Assembly (NCBI GenBank): GCA_023432005.1
Contig: JAEYVF010000141.1
Span: 1-18,627 of the forward strand
Direction: 5' to 3'
From: Actinomycetes bacterium
GTDB taxonomy: Bacteria; Actinomycetota; Actinomycetes; Actinomycetales; Microbacteriaceae
DNA: 18,627 bases
In this document: positions 1 through 7,129 of the stretch, in pieces
Position numbering within the stretch: the first letter of the stretch is position 1
Layout: every line of letters starts with the position of its first letter
Notes under the pieces: model-generated
Seen by the model: only the letters and a program-made list of their open reading frames with translations
Databases searched by the model: none
What the model was told of the DNA's origin: nothing
Made by a program: the position numbers and the translations under genes

Positions 1-2249
1 AGCGCGGACCGCGCCGTCACCCGCGCGGCCGATCCCGCGCGACCGGCGAGCGCCCCGCCGGCAGCCGCGAGGACGACGGCGACGAGCAGAGCCGACCACA
101 CGGCGACGGCGAGCTCGGGTGCCACGACGCTCGTCGCGACCCCGACACCCGCGACGGCCACGACGCCCGCCGCGAGGGGCGGGATGATCCGCGGCAGCTG
201 CTCGCGCAGCTCCGCGGGCTCGGTCACGAGCACATCGAGAGCGGCTCCCCCACCGAGCAGCCCGCGCATCGCCGGCCCCTGCGCGGCGAGTCGACGCCAG
301 AGGCGCAGCCGCAGGGCGTCGGTCGCCCGGAAGACGGCGTCGTGCGCGAGGAGCCGCTCGACATAGCGCGCGACGGGGCGACCGAGGCCGAAGAAGCGCA
401 CGCCGACGATGGCGACGAGCAGGTACATGATCGCGGGGCCCTCCGAGGCGCGCACGATGAGCCACCCCGAGACACCCGTGAGCGCGAGTCCGAGGCCGAT
501 CGCGAGGGCGGCCATGGCGGATGCGCCTGCCCAGCGCCACGGGGATGCCGCGAGCACCGCGCGGAGGGCGTCGGCACGCGGGGCGGTCTCGAAACGCGTC
601 CGCCGCGCGGGGGTCGCGCGGGCGGCGGTCTCGAGACGCGTCCGCTCCGCGGGCGCTCCTCGACCACCTGAGGGGGCCATGAGCGCCCCTCGAGGTGCCG
701 AGGGCACGAGCTCCACGACGTCGTCCGCGAGCGCGAGCGTCGCGGCCTCGTGCGCCACGAGCAGCGTCGCGACGCGATCCGCACGCGCGCGGATGGCGGC
801 GCGCGCGCGTTCCGCGGATGCGTCGTCGAGGTGGGCCGTCGGCTCGTCGAGCACGAGGAGGGTCGCCCCCCGCTCGATCCGGACGAGGGCGCGGGCGAGC
901 GCGGCGCGACGCTGCTCCCCCGGGCTCAGCTCGGCGAGCGGGGCGAGCAGCACCCCCTCGAGGCCGAGCTCGGCGGCGAGCGCGCGCGCGGCATCCGCGT
1001 CGGCACCCGCGAGTGCGAGCTCGGCGAGCAGCGTCTCCTCGGCGAATCGCGGCGTCTGGGCGGCGTACGCGGTGCGCGCGGGGTCGCCCGTGACGGTGCC
1101 CGTGAGCTCGGCGTCGGCGGGGAGCGCACCCACGAGGGCCGCGAGCGCCGTCGACTTGCCGCATCCGCTCGGTCCCACGAGGGCCGTGATGCGGCCCACG
1201 ACCGGACGCACCGTGAGCCCCGCGAGCACGGGCGCGCGACCCGGGAAGCGCACGGCGACGTCGAGGAGTGCCGGTGGCCCCGGGCGCGGCGCGACGGAGG
1301 CTCGCGCGTCGGCGAGCAGCGACCGCACCCGTCGCAGGGCCGAGAGGCCGTCCTGCGAGGAGTGGAACGCGGTGCCCACCTCGCGCAGCGCGGTGAAGCA
1401 CTCGGGCGCGAGCAGGAGCACGAGCACCGCGACCTCGAGCGTCACGTCCCCCGAGATCAGCCGCACGCCGAGGAAGACGGCGACGACCGCGACCGAGATC
1501 GTCGCGATGAGCTCGAGAGCGAGCGCCGAGAGGAACGCGGTGCGCAGCGTGAGCATCGTGCGCGCGCGGTAGTCGGACTGGATGCGGTCGAGCGCCGCGA
1601 GCTGCTCCTCGAGCCGGCCGAGGCCGACGAGCACGGGGAGGCCGCGCGCGAGTTCGACGAGGTGGTCGGCGAGGCGCGTGAGGGCGTCGGTCGAGCGGTC
1701 GACGCGGTCGCGCGTGTGCATGCCGATGAGGGCCATGAACACGGGCACGAGCGGGATCGTGCAGGCGAGCACGATGGCCGACAGGAGGTCGGCGCCGAGG
1801 ATCCGCAGGCCCGCCGCGAACGGCACGACGAGCGCCGACACCATCGCGGGGATCGCGACGCCGAAGTAGTCGTCCAGGGCGTCGAGCCCCTCGGTCGCGA
1901 GCACCGCGGTGCCGCCGCCCGTCGCATCCCCCTTCGCGATGCGGGCCGTGAGGTCGCGTCGCAGGGCGGTCTTCGCACGGATGGCGGCTCGCCGGGCGAG
2001 CACCGACTGCGCCCACGCGGCTCCCGCGCGCAGGAGCACGCCGAGCGCTCCGATCGCGAGCCACTCGGCGGGGTCCGAGCCCGCGGCGAATGCGGCGAGC
2101 TGCCGGGCGATCGACTCCGCGATGAGCAGGATGCCCGCCGCGCTCGCGAGGCTCGCGACCACGACGGGCACGAGCGCGCCGAGCCCGCCCGGACCCAGCT
2201 CGGGGCGTACGCCGCGAGGGGGGCGACCGACGGCGCGCTCGGCGGTCAT
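1..2249 (-). CDS. cydDC: Fused CydD-CydC ABC transporter of cytochrome bd assembly (C-terminus missing)
   Basis: This heterodimer-type ABC exporter is needed to assemble cytochrome bd; its cargo is debated (cysteine/glutathione or heme). I translated the minus strand from ATG 2249, one base after the cydB stop, and found no stop down to base 1: 749 codons. Residues 1 to about 320 are a CydD membrane domain (EGLDALDDYFG, LAPECFTALREVG). Residues 320-525 are an ATPase with Walker A GPSGCGKST (359-367), a non-canonical signature LSPGEQ (441-446) and Walker B LVLDEP (D468, E469). Residues 527-556 are an Arg/Ala-rich linker with a repeated RTR(L/F)ETA. A CydC membrane domain follows (GVSGWLI, GVRFFGLGR, ARYVERLLAHD). 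CydC's own ATPase lies beyond the window. Frame was checked at residues 359, 441, 468 and 630. Fused CydDC is known in Streptomyces, so the fusion itself is not new. Confidence 0.93.
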   Translation of the reverse strand, partial: MTAERAVGRPPRGVRPELGPGGLGALVPVVVASLASAAGILLIAESIARQLAAFAAGSDPAEWLAIGALGVLLRAGAAWAQSVLARRAAIRAKTALRRDLTARIAKGDATGGGTAVLATEGLDALDDYFGVAIPAMVSALVVPFAAGLRILGADLLSAIVLACTIPLVPVFMALIGMHTRDRVDRSTDALTRLADHLVELARGLPVLVGLGRLEEQLAALDRIQSDYRARTMLTLRTAFLSALALELIATISVAVVAVFLGVRLISGDVTLEVAVLVLLLAPECFTALREVGTAFHSSQDGLSALRRVRSLLADARASVAPRPGPPALLDVAVRFPGRAPVLAGLTVRPVVGRITALVGPSGCGKSTALAALVGALPADAELTGTVTGDPARTAYAAQTPRFAEETLLAELALAGADADAARALAAELGLEGVLLAPLAELSPGEQRRAALARALVRIERGATLLVLDEPTAHLDDASAERARAAIRARADRVATLLVAHEAATLALADDVVELVPSAPRGALMAPSGGRGAPAERTRLETAARATPARRTRFETAPRADALRAVLAASPWRWAGASAMAALAIGLGLALTGVSGWLIVRASEGPAIMYLLVAIVGVRFFGLGRPVARYVERLLAHDAVFRATDALRLRLWRRLAAQGPAMRGLLGGGAALDVLVTEPAELREQLPRIIPPLAAGVVAVAGVGVATSVVAPELAVAVWSALLVAVVLAAAGGALAGRAGSAARVTARSA
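584..669. repeat. Intergenic-type palindromic repeat inside the cydDC linker
   Basis: Two near-identical copies of a 20-mer (CGGTCTCGAAACGCGTCCGC at 584-603 and the version with G for the tenth A at 626-645) lie 42 bp apart, exactly 14 codons. The right copy continues to 669 through CCGCGGG and CTCCTCGACCACC. Read on the minus strand this matches the layout of the stand-alone palindrome at 11223-11261: GGT(T/C)GAG(T/G)AG, then a GC-rich core, then CGAAACC or CGAGACC. Both copies stay in frame and encode RTRLETA and RTRFETA between the CydD and CydC halves. I infer a REP-like element absorbed into coding sequence. Confidence 0.65.
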
Positions 2250-2250
2250 C

Positions 2251-3300
2251 TCAGCGGGCTCCCGCCGCCTGATCGGCCCGGATGGCGGGAACCGCGTCGT
2301 GCGGCTCGGGCAGGTGCTCGGGCGCGACGCGCTTGCGGAACACCCAGTAGCTCCATGCCTGGTAGAGCAGCACGACGGGCAGGGCGACGGCCGTGACGAT
2401 CGTCATGACCATGAGCGTGTACTCTCCGCTCGCCGCGTTCCAGATGGTGAGGTCGTACGCGGGGTCGATCGTCGAGGGGAGCACGACGGGGAACACGGCG
2501 GCGAAGATCGAGCCAGCCCCCAGGGCGCCGAACGCCGCGAAGCCCGTGAACGCCCAGCCCTCGCGGCGCGCGCGGGCGAGCACCCATCCGGCCACCCCCG
2601 CTACGACGGCGAGTGCGAGCAGCGCCCAGCTGAGCGGGTTGCCGCCCCGCAGCTCCACGAGAATCGCCCAGCCGGCGATCGGCAGGAGCGCGAACGGGGC
2701 GAGGCGCGGGACGAGGCGCCCCATCCGCTCGCGCACGGGGCCGTCGGTCTTGAGCGCGAGGAAGGTCGCACCGTGCACGAGGCAGAAGCCGACGAGCGCG
2801 AGGCCGCCGAGCACGGCGATCGGGGTGAGCCACACGAAGGGGCCGCCGACGCGGTCGCCGTTCGCGTCGATCGGCAGGCCGGTCGTCGTGAGGGCGAGGC
2901 CCGCACCGAGACCGAACGCGGCCACGAGCGAGCCGAGGCCGATCGACCAGTCCCAGAAGCGAGTCCACGCCCGCGACACGATCTTGCCGCGGTACTCGAT
3001 CGCGACCGCGCGGAAGATGAGGCCGAGCAGAACGAGCGTGAGCGGCACGTAGAGCGTCGAGAACAGCGAGGCGTACCAGTACGGGAACGCCGCGAAGGTG
3101 CCGGCGCCGGCCGTGAGCAGCCACACCTCGTTGCCGTCCCACACGGGACCGATCGCGTTGAGCATCACGCGACGCTGCTTCTCATCTCGCGCGCTGAACA
3201 GCATGTGCATGCCGACGCCGAGGTCGAAGCCCTCGAGCAGGATGTAGCCGCCCCAGAGCACCGCGATGGCGACGAACCAGACGACGGGAAGTACGTCCAT
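2251..3300 (-). CDS. cydB: Cytochrome bd ubiquinol/menaquinol oxidase subunit II
   Basis: This integral membrane subunit pairs with CydA in the bd-type terminal oxidase, which reduces O2 to water with quinol electrons and works at low oxygen. The 349-residue length is normal for the family. The N-terminal helix begins at about residue 5. Hallmarks are GFDLGVG (24-30) and GPVWDGNEVWL (51-61), including the conserved Trp-Asp pair and Glu near the proton path. Several further hydrophobic segments follow, and the last (about 290-325) precedes a charged C-terminal tail. ATG 3300 lies 30 bases after the cydA stop and is preceded by GGAG. Its stop is one base from the cydDC start, so cydA-cydB-cydDC read as one operon, the order I recall from Streptomyces. 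No truncation or frameshift is visible. Confidence 0.97.
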   Translation of the reverse strand: MDVLPVVWFVAIAVLWGGYILLEGFDLGVGMHMLFSARDEKQRRVMLNAIGPVWDGNEVWLLTAGAGTFAAFPYWYASLFSTLYVPLTLVLLGLIFRAVAIEYRGKIVSRAWTRFWDWSIGLGSLVAAFGLGAGLALTTTGLPIDANGDRVGGPFVWLTPIAVLGGLALVGFCLVHGATFLALKTDGPVRERMGRLVPRLAPFALLPIAGWAILVELRGGNPLSWALLALAVVAGVAGWVLARARREGWAFTGFAAFGALGAGSIFAAVFPVVLPSTIDPAYDLTIWNAASGEYTLMVMTIVTAVALPVVLLYQAWSYWVFRKRVAPEHLPEPHDAVPAIRADQAAGAR

Positions 3301-3330
3301 TTCCTTGAATCTCCGTTCCGGATGCCGGGG

Positions 3331-4911
3331 TCAGTACGCGAAGGCCAGGACGTCGTCGCGGGTGCCCGCGTCGCCATCCGGTCGGTCGGCCTCGGGGTCG
3401 TGGAAGCGCTCGGGCATGACGCCCGCGACGCCCGCCCGCACGAAGCGGGCCAGGAGCATGACCTCGACGACCATGAGCACGAGGTACACGAGGCCGAGGG
3501 AGACGAGCGAGAACACGATCTCCCATCCGTCGACTCCGGGCGACACCGCGGCCGCCGTGAACATGAACACGCCGTCGACGCCGCTCGGGTTGGGGTTCGG
3601 CGCCACGACGAAGGGCTGGCGGCCCATCTCGGTGAAGATCCAGCCGGCGGCGTTCGCGCCGAACGGGGCGAGGATGCCGAGCACCGCGAGCTGCATGAGC
3701 GGCTTCGCGACCGGCACGGTGCCCTTGCGCGTGAGCCACAGGGCGACCGCGGCCGCGAAGGCGGCGATCGCGCCGAAGCCGATCATCAAGCGGAAGCCCC
3801 AGTAGGTGACCTCGAGGTTCGGCATGTACTCGATCTCGGCGCCCGAGCGCTCGCCGTAGAGCTCGCTCTCGGGGAGGTTCGTGCCGTAGAGCTCCTCGTA
3901 CTGCGGGATGAGCTCGTTGAGGCCAGGCATCTCGGTCGTGAAGTCGCCCTTCGCGAGGAACGAGAGCACGCCGGGGATCTCGATGACGGGCACGACCTCG
4001 GAGCAGTCCTGCGATCCGAGCTTGCCGACCGACAGCACCGAGAAGCTCGTTCCCGTGTGGCACGCGGCCTCGGCCGCCGCCATCTTGAGCGGCTGCTGCT
4101 CGTACATGAGCTTGCCCTGGATGTCTCCCGTGATCGCGACGGCGCCGAAGCCGACGATCGCGACGACGGCGCCGAGGCGCAGCGAGGTGATCCAGACGCG
4201 GTGGTCGTCCTCGTCGCGACCCGGGATCTCGGGCGCCTCGCCCACGATCACGCGACCGGTCGCATCCACGGTGTCGATGCCGTCCGTGCGGCGGCGCCAG
4301 AGCTGATACCACGCGATGCCGAGCAGGAAGCCGCCCGCGACCGCGACGGCGCCGGCGATCGTGTGCGGGAACGCGGCGAGCACCGTGCTGTTGGTCAGCA
4401 CCGCCCAGATGTCGGTGAGCACGGGTCTGCCGTCGACGAGCTCGATGCCCACGGGATGCTGCATCCACGAGTTCGCGGCGAGGATGAAGTACGCCGAGAT
4501 CCAGGAGCCGATGACCGCGAGCCACAGGGTCGCGAGGTGCAGCCTCCGTGGGAGGCGGTTCCAGCCGAAGATCCAGAGGCCGAGGAAGGTCGACTCGACG
4601 AAGAACGCGAGAAGGCCCTCCATCGCGAGCGGGGCGCCGAAGACGTCGCCCACGAAGCGGGAGTACTCGCTCCACGCCATGCCGAACTGGAACTCCTGCA
4701 CGATGCCCGTCGCGACGCCCATGATGAAGTTGACGAGGTAGAGCTTCCCCCAGAACTTCGTCATGCGGAGCCACTTCTCGTCGCCCGTGCGCACCCACAT
4801 CGTGTGCAGGATCGCCACGACCATCCCGAGGCCGAGCGTGAGCGGCACCATCATGAAGTGGTAGACGGTCGTGATGCCGAACTGCCACCTGGCGATCTCG
4901 AGGGGGTCCAC
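3331..4911 (-). CDS. cydA: Cytochrome bd oxidase subunit I
   Basis: This heme-bearing quinol-oxidising subunit has 526 residues from the GTG at 4911. I chose that start because GAGAGGA lies 5 bases upstream and the protein then begins DPLEIARWQFG like known CydA; the frame stays open 15 codons further up. Visible ligands and functional residues, compared with E. coli CydA, are H18 (heme b595, E. coli H19), H183 in FPHTIAG (b558), M376 in GFRLMIGFG (b558), E98 and E106 (GAPLAMEG, FFVES), and E428 in TEMGRQPF (b595). The quinol loop carries GDIQ, K276 and E281. It lacks the long second part of the E. coli Q-loop and has two cysteines, C284 and C303, 19 residues apart. It is first in the cyd operon and divergent from pta. 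Confidence 0.97.
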   Translation of the reverse strand: MDPLEIARWQFGITTVYHFMMVPLTLGLGMVVAILHTMWVRTGDEKWLRMTKFWGKLYLVNFIMGVATGIVQEFQFGMAWSEYSRFVGDVFGAPLAMEGLLAFFVESTFLGLWIFGWNRLPRRLHLATLWLAVIGSWISAYFILAANSWMQHPVGIELVDGRPVLTDIWAVLTNSTVLAAFPHTIAGAVAVAGGFLLGIAWYQLWRRRTDGIDTVDATGRVIVGEAPEIPGRDEDDHRVWITSLRLGAVVAIVGFGAVAITGDIQGKLMYEQQPLKMAAAEAACHTGTSFSVLSVGKLGSQDCSEVVPVIEIPGVLSFLAKGDFTTEMPGLNELIPQYEELYGTNLPESELYGERSGAEIEYMPNLEVTYWGFRLMIGFGAIAAFAAAVALWLTRKGTVPVAKPLMQLAVLGILAPFGANAAGWIFTEMGRQPFVVAPNPNPSGVDGVFMFTAAAVSPGVDGWEIVFSLVSLGLVYLVLMVVEVMLLARFVRAGVAGVMPERFHDPEADRPDGDAGTRDDVLAFAY

Positions 4912-4916
4912 GGGCG

Positions 4917-4923
4917 TCCTCTC
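4917..4923 (-). promoter_or_regulatory. Ribosome binding site that fixes the cydA start
   Basis: On the minus strand GAGAGGA is followed by CGCCC and then GTG at 4911. The frame is open further upstream to an ATG at 4956, but no comparable site precedes that codon and the extra 15 residues do not resemble CydA. Confidence 0.7.
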
Positions 4924-4960
4924 TCTCGCGGCCGCACCGGGTACGCGACCGGACACCTCA

Positions 4961-4980
4961 ACCTTCCGACGTCGGAAGGT
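4961..4980. promoter_or_regulatory. Perfect 20-bp palindrome between cydA and pta, candidate operator
   Basis: The sequence ACCTTCCGACGTCGGAAGGT equals its own reverse complement. It lies 50-69 bases upstream of the cydA GTG and about 60 upstream of the pta GTG, in the only gap between two divergent energy operons. With no central loop it is a poor hairpin and no transcript ends here, so a site for a dimeric regulator is more likely than a terminator. It does not match the Rex, CRP/FNR, LexA or DosR consensus I know; the regulator is unknown. Confidence 0.6.
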
Positions 4981-4989
4981 CGCGCGTCA

Positions 4990-5003
4990 GGGCCCAAGGT
5001 CCT
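4990..5003. promoter_or_regulatory. Possible DevR/DosR-type box upstream of pta
   Basis: GGGCCCAAGGTCCT agrees at 10 of 14 positions with the mycobacterial DosR core GGGACTWWAGTCCC and is an imperfect palindrome (AGGGCC facing GGTCCT). Its centre is about 43-44 bases upstream of the transcription start expected from the -10 at 5028, a usual place for DosR activation. In GC-rich DNA a 10/14 match can occur by chance, so this is a hypothesis drawn from the nearby devR gene. Confidence 0.3.
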
Positions 5004-5027
5004 GTCACGCTGAGGCCCCGCCTCGCG

Positions 5028-5033
5028 TAGCGT
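5028..5033 (+). promoter_or_regulatory. Candidate -10 hexamer of pta-ackA
   Basis: TAGCGT fits the actinobacterial TANNNT -10. The pta GTG begins 8 bases after it, so the transcript would be leaderless or nearly so. No good -35 is seen; TGTCAC at 5003-5008 is the nearest candidate. A purine run GGGGAGA sits only one base before the GTG, too close to be a normal ribosome binding site. Confidence 0.45.
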
Positions 5034-5041
5034 GGGGAGAC

Positions 5042-7129
5042 GTGGCGACACGCATCTACCTGACGAGCGCCGAGGGGCGCACCGGCAAGTCGACGGTCGC
5101 CGTGGGGCTCCTCGAGACCCTCACGGCATCGGTCGCGCGCGTGGGCGTGTTCCGCCCCATCGTGCGCGCCGACGTCGAGCGGGACTTCATCCTCGAGCTC
5201 CTCGTGGCGCACGCGAGCGCGGGGCAGAGCTACGACGACTGCGTCGGCGTCGACTACGACACCCTGCACGCCGATCCGGATGCCGCGCTCGCGACGATCG
5301 TCGAGCGCTTCGCGGAGGTGGAGGAGGGCTGCGACGCCGTGCTCATCCTCGGCTCCGACTACACCGACGTCGGCACCCCCACCGAGCTCGCGACGAACGG
5401 GCGCATCGCCGCCAACCTCGACGCGCCCGTCGTGCTCGTGACGGGGGGTCGGAACCCCGACGGCGACGGGCCACGCACCCCGAAGCAGTGCGCCGAGATC
5501 GCGCGCATCGCCCTCGACGAGCTGCGCGACGAGCACGCCGAGGTGCTCGCCGTCATCGTCAACCGCGCGGCACCCGACGACGTCGAGGCCGTCTCGCAGC
5601 GCGTCGCGGAGGTCACCGGCCTCCCCGCCTGGGCCATCGCCGAGGATCCCGAGCTCGAGGCGCCCCTCCTGCGCACCGTGCTCGAGGCGACCGAGGCGCG
5701 ACTCGTGCGCGGCGACGAGAGCGTGCTCGATCGACCCGTCATGGGCACGACGATCGCGGCGATGAGCCTTCCGAACGTGCTCTCCCGCCTGCACTCCGGC
5801 GGCATCGTCATCGTGCCGGGCGACCGCTCGGAGGTGCTCGTGGGCACCATGGCGGCGCAGCTGTCGCAGACCTTCCCCGCGCTCACCGGCATCATCCTCA
5901 ACGGCGGGTTCGAGATCGAACCCGCGATCGAGCGGCTCATCGAGGGCCTCGGCACGCCGCTGCCGATCGCCGTCACGCCGCACAGCACCTTCGACACCGC
6001 GATCAACGTCTCGCACGCGCGCAGCCGCCTCGCGGCCGACTCCCCCGCGAAGCACGCGCGCGCCGTCTCGCTCTTCGACGAGCACGTCGACGCGGCGGAG
6101 CTCGTGCGCATCCTGAGCCTGCCGACGACCGGCGGGGTCATGACGCCCATCCGCTTCGAGCACCTGCTCGTCGAGCGGGCGCGGGAGGCCGGCACGCACA
6201 TCGTGCTGCCGGAGGGCGACGACGATCGCATCCTGCAGGCGGCCGCCGTCGTCGTGAGCCGGCGCATCGCGAAGCTCACGATCCTCGGCGACCCGGATGC
6301 CGTGCGCGCCCGCGCCGCCGCGCTCGGCCTCGATCTGGGCGACACGCGGATCCTCTCGACGAGCGACCCGGAGCTGAGCAGCCGCTTCGCCGAGGAGTAC
6401 GCGCGACTGCGGGCGCACAAGGGCGTCTCGGCCGAGCTCGCCGCCGACACCGTCACCGACGTGTCGTACTTCGGCACGATGATGGTGCACCTCGGTCTCG
6501 CCGACGGCATGGTCTCGGGCGCGAAGCACACGACGGCGCACACCATCCGTCCCGCGTTCGAGATCGTGAAGACAGCCCCCGGAGTGTCGGTCGTCTCGAG
6601 CGTGTTCCTCATGGCGCTCGCCGACCGCGTGCTCGTCTACGGCGACTGCGCCGTCATCCCCGAGCCGACCGTCGAGCAGCTCGCCGACATCGCCATCTCC
6701 TCCGCCGCGACCGCCGAGCGCTTCGGGATCGAGCCGCGCGTCGCGATGCTCTCCTACTCGACGGGCGAGTCGGGTTCCGGCGCCGAGGTCGATCGGGTGC
6801 GCGCCGCGACGGCCCTCGTGAAGGAGCGGGCGCCCGAGCTGCCGGTCGCGGGTCCCATCCAGTACGACGCGGCGGCGGATCCCTCGGTCGGGGCGTCCAA
6901 GATGCCGGGCTCCGACGTCGCCGGCCGCGCCACGGTTTTCGTCTTCCCCGACCTCAACACCGGCAACAACACGTACAAGGCGGTGCAGCGCTCCGCCGGC
7001 GCCGTCGCCATCGGGCCCGTCCTGCAGGGCCTTGCGAAACCCATCAACGACCTCTCGCGCGGGGCGCTCGTGCGCGACATCGTCAACACGATCGCCATCA
7101 CCGCGATCCAGGCGGAGGGACAGTCGTGA
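5042..7129 (+). CDS. pta: Phosphate acetyltransferase, long three-domain form
   Basis: Pta converts acetyl-CoA and phosphate to acetyl phosphate and CoA in the cytosol. The 695-residue length matches long-form Pta. Residues 1 to about 210 are a BioD-like P-loop domain starting RIYLTSAEGRTGKST. About 212-325 is a DRTGG-type regulatory domain (GTTIAAMSLPNVLSRLHSGGIVIVPGDR). About 367-692 is the catalytic PTA domain with VLPEGDDDRILQAA, MVSGAKHTTAHTIRPA and AMLSYSTGESGSG. GTG 5042 is chosen because the family N-terminus begins there; the frame is open further upstream through the divergent control region. Its TGA overlaps the ackA GTG (GTGA), so the two are translationally coupled. It is divergent from cydA, linking acetate formation to respiration. 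Confidence 0.96.
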   Translation: MATRIYLTSAEGRTGKSTVAVGLLETLTASVARVGVFRPIVRADVERDFILELLVAHASAGQSYDDCVGVDYDTLHADPDAALATIVERFAEVEEGCDAVLILGSDYTDVGTPTELATNGRIAANLDAPVVLVTGGRNPDGDGPRTPKQCAEIARIALDELRDEHAEVLAVIVNRAAPDDVEAVSQRVAEVTGLPAWAIAEDPELEAPLLRTVLEATEARLVRGDESVLDRPVMGTTIAAMSLPNVLSRLHSGGIVIVPGDRSEVLVGTMAAQLSQTFPALTGIILNGGFEIEPAIERLIEGLGTPLPIAVTPHSTFDTAINVSHARSRLAADSPAKHARAVSLFDEHVDAAELVRILSLPTTGGVMTPIRFEHLLVERAREAGTHIVLPEGDDDRILQAAAVVVSRRIAKLTILGDPDAVRARAAALGLDLGDTRILSTSDPELSSRFAEEYARLRAHKGVSAELAADTVTDVSYFGTMMVHLGLADGMVSGAKHTTAHTIRPAFEIVKTAPGVSVVSSVFLMALADRVLVYGDCAVIPEPTVEQLADIAISSAATAERFGIEPRVAMLSYSTGESGSGAEVDRVRAATALVKERAPELPVAGPIQYDAAADPSVGASKMPGSDVAGRATVFVFPDLNTGNNTYKAVQRSAGAVAIGPVLQGLAKPINDLSRGALVRDIVNTIAITAIQAEGQS

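Noticed and set aside
1..2249. Separate cydD and cydC genes
   Set aside because: Codon-by-codon reading shows one uninterrupted frame through the linker, with no stop or ribosome binding site at the junction.
4912..4956. Upstream ATG start for cydA, 15 codons longer
   Set aside because: The extra residues do not resemble CydA, and the GTG at 4911 has GAGAGGA at correct spacing.
4961..4980. The 20-bp palindrome as a transcription terminator
   Set aside because: The flanking genes diverge from it, so no transcript ends there, and it has no loop or T-run.
1909..5013. Open frame of over 1000 codons on the plus strand opposite the cyd operon
   Set aside because: It is antisense to cydA, cydB and cydDC, has Arg/His/Glu/Asp-rich low-complexity composition and no family motif; such frames are an effect of very high GC.
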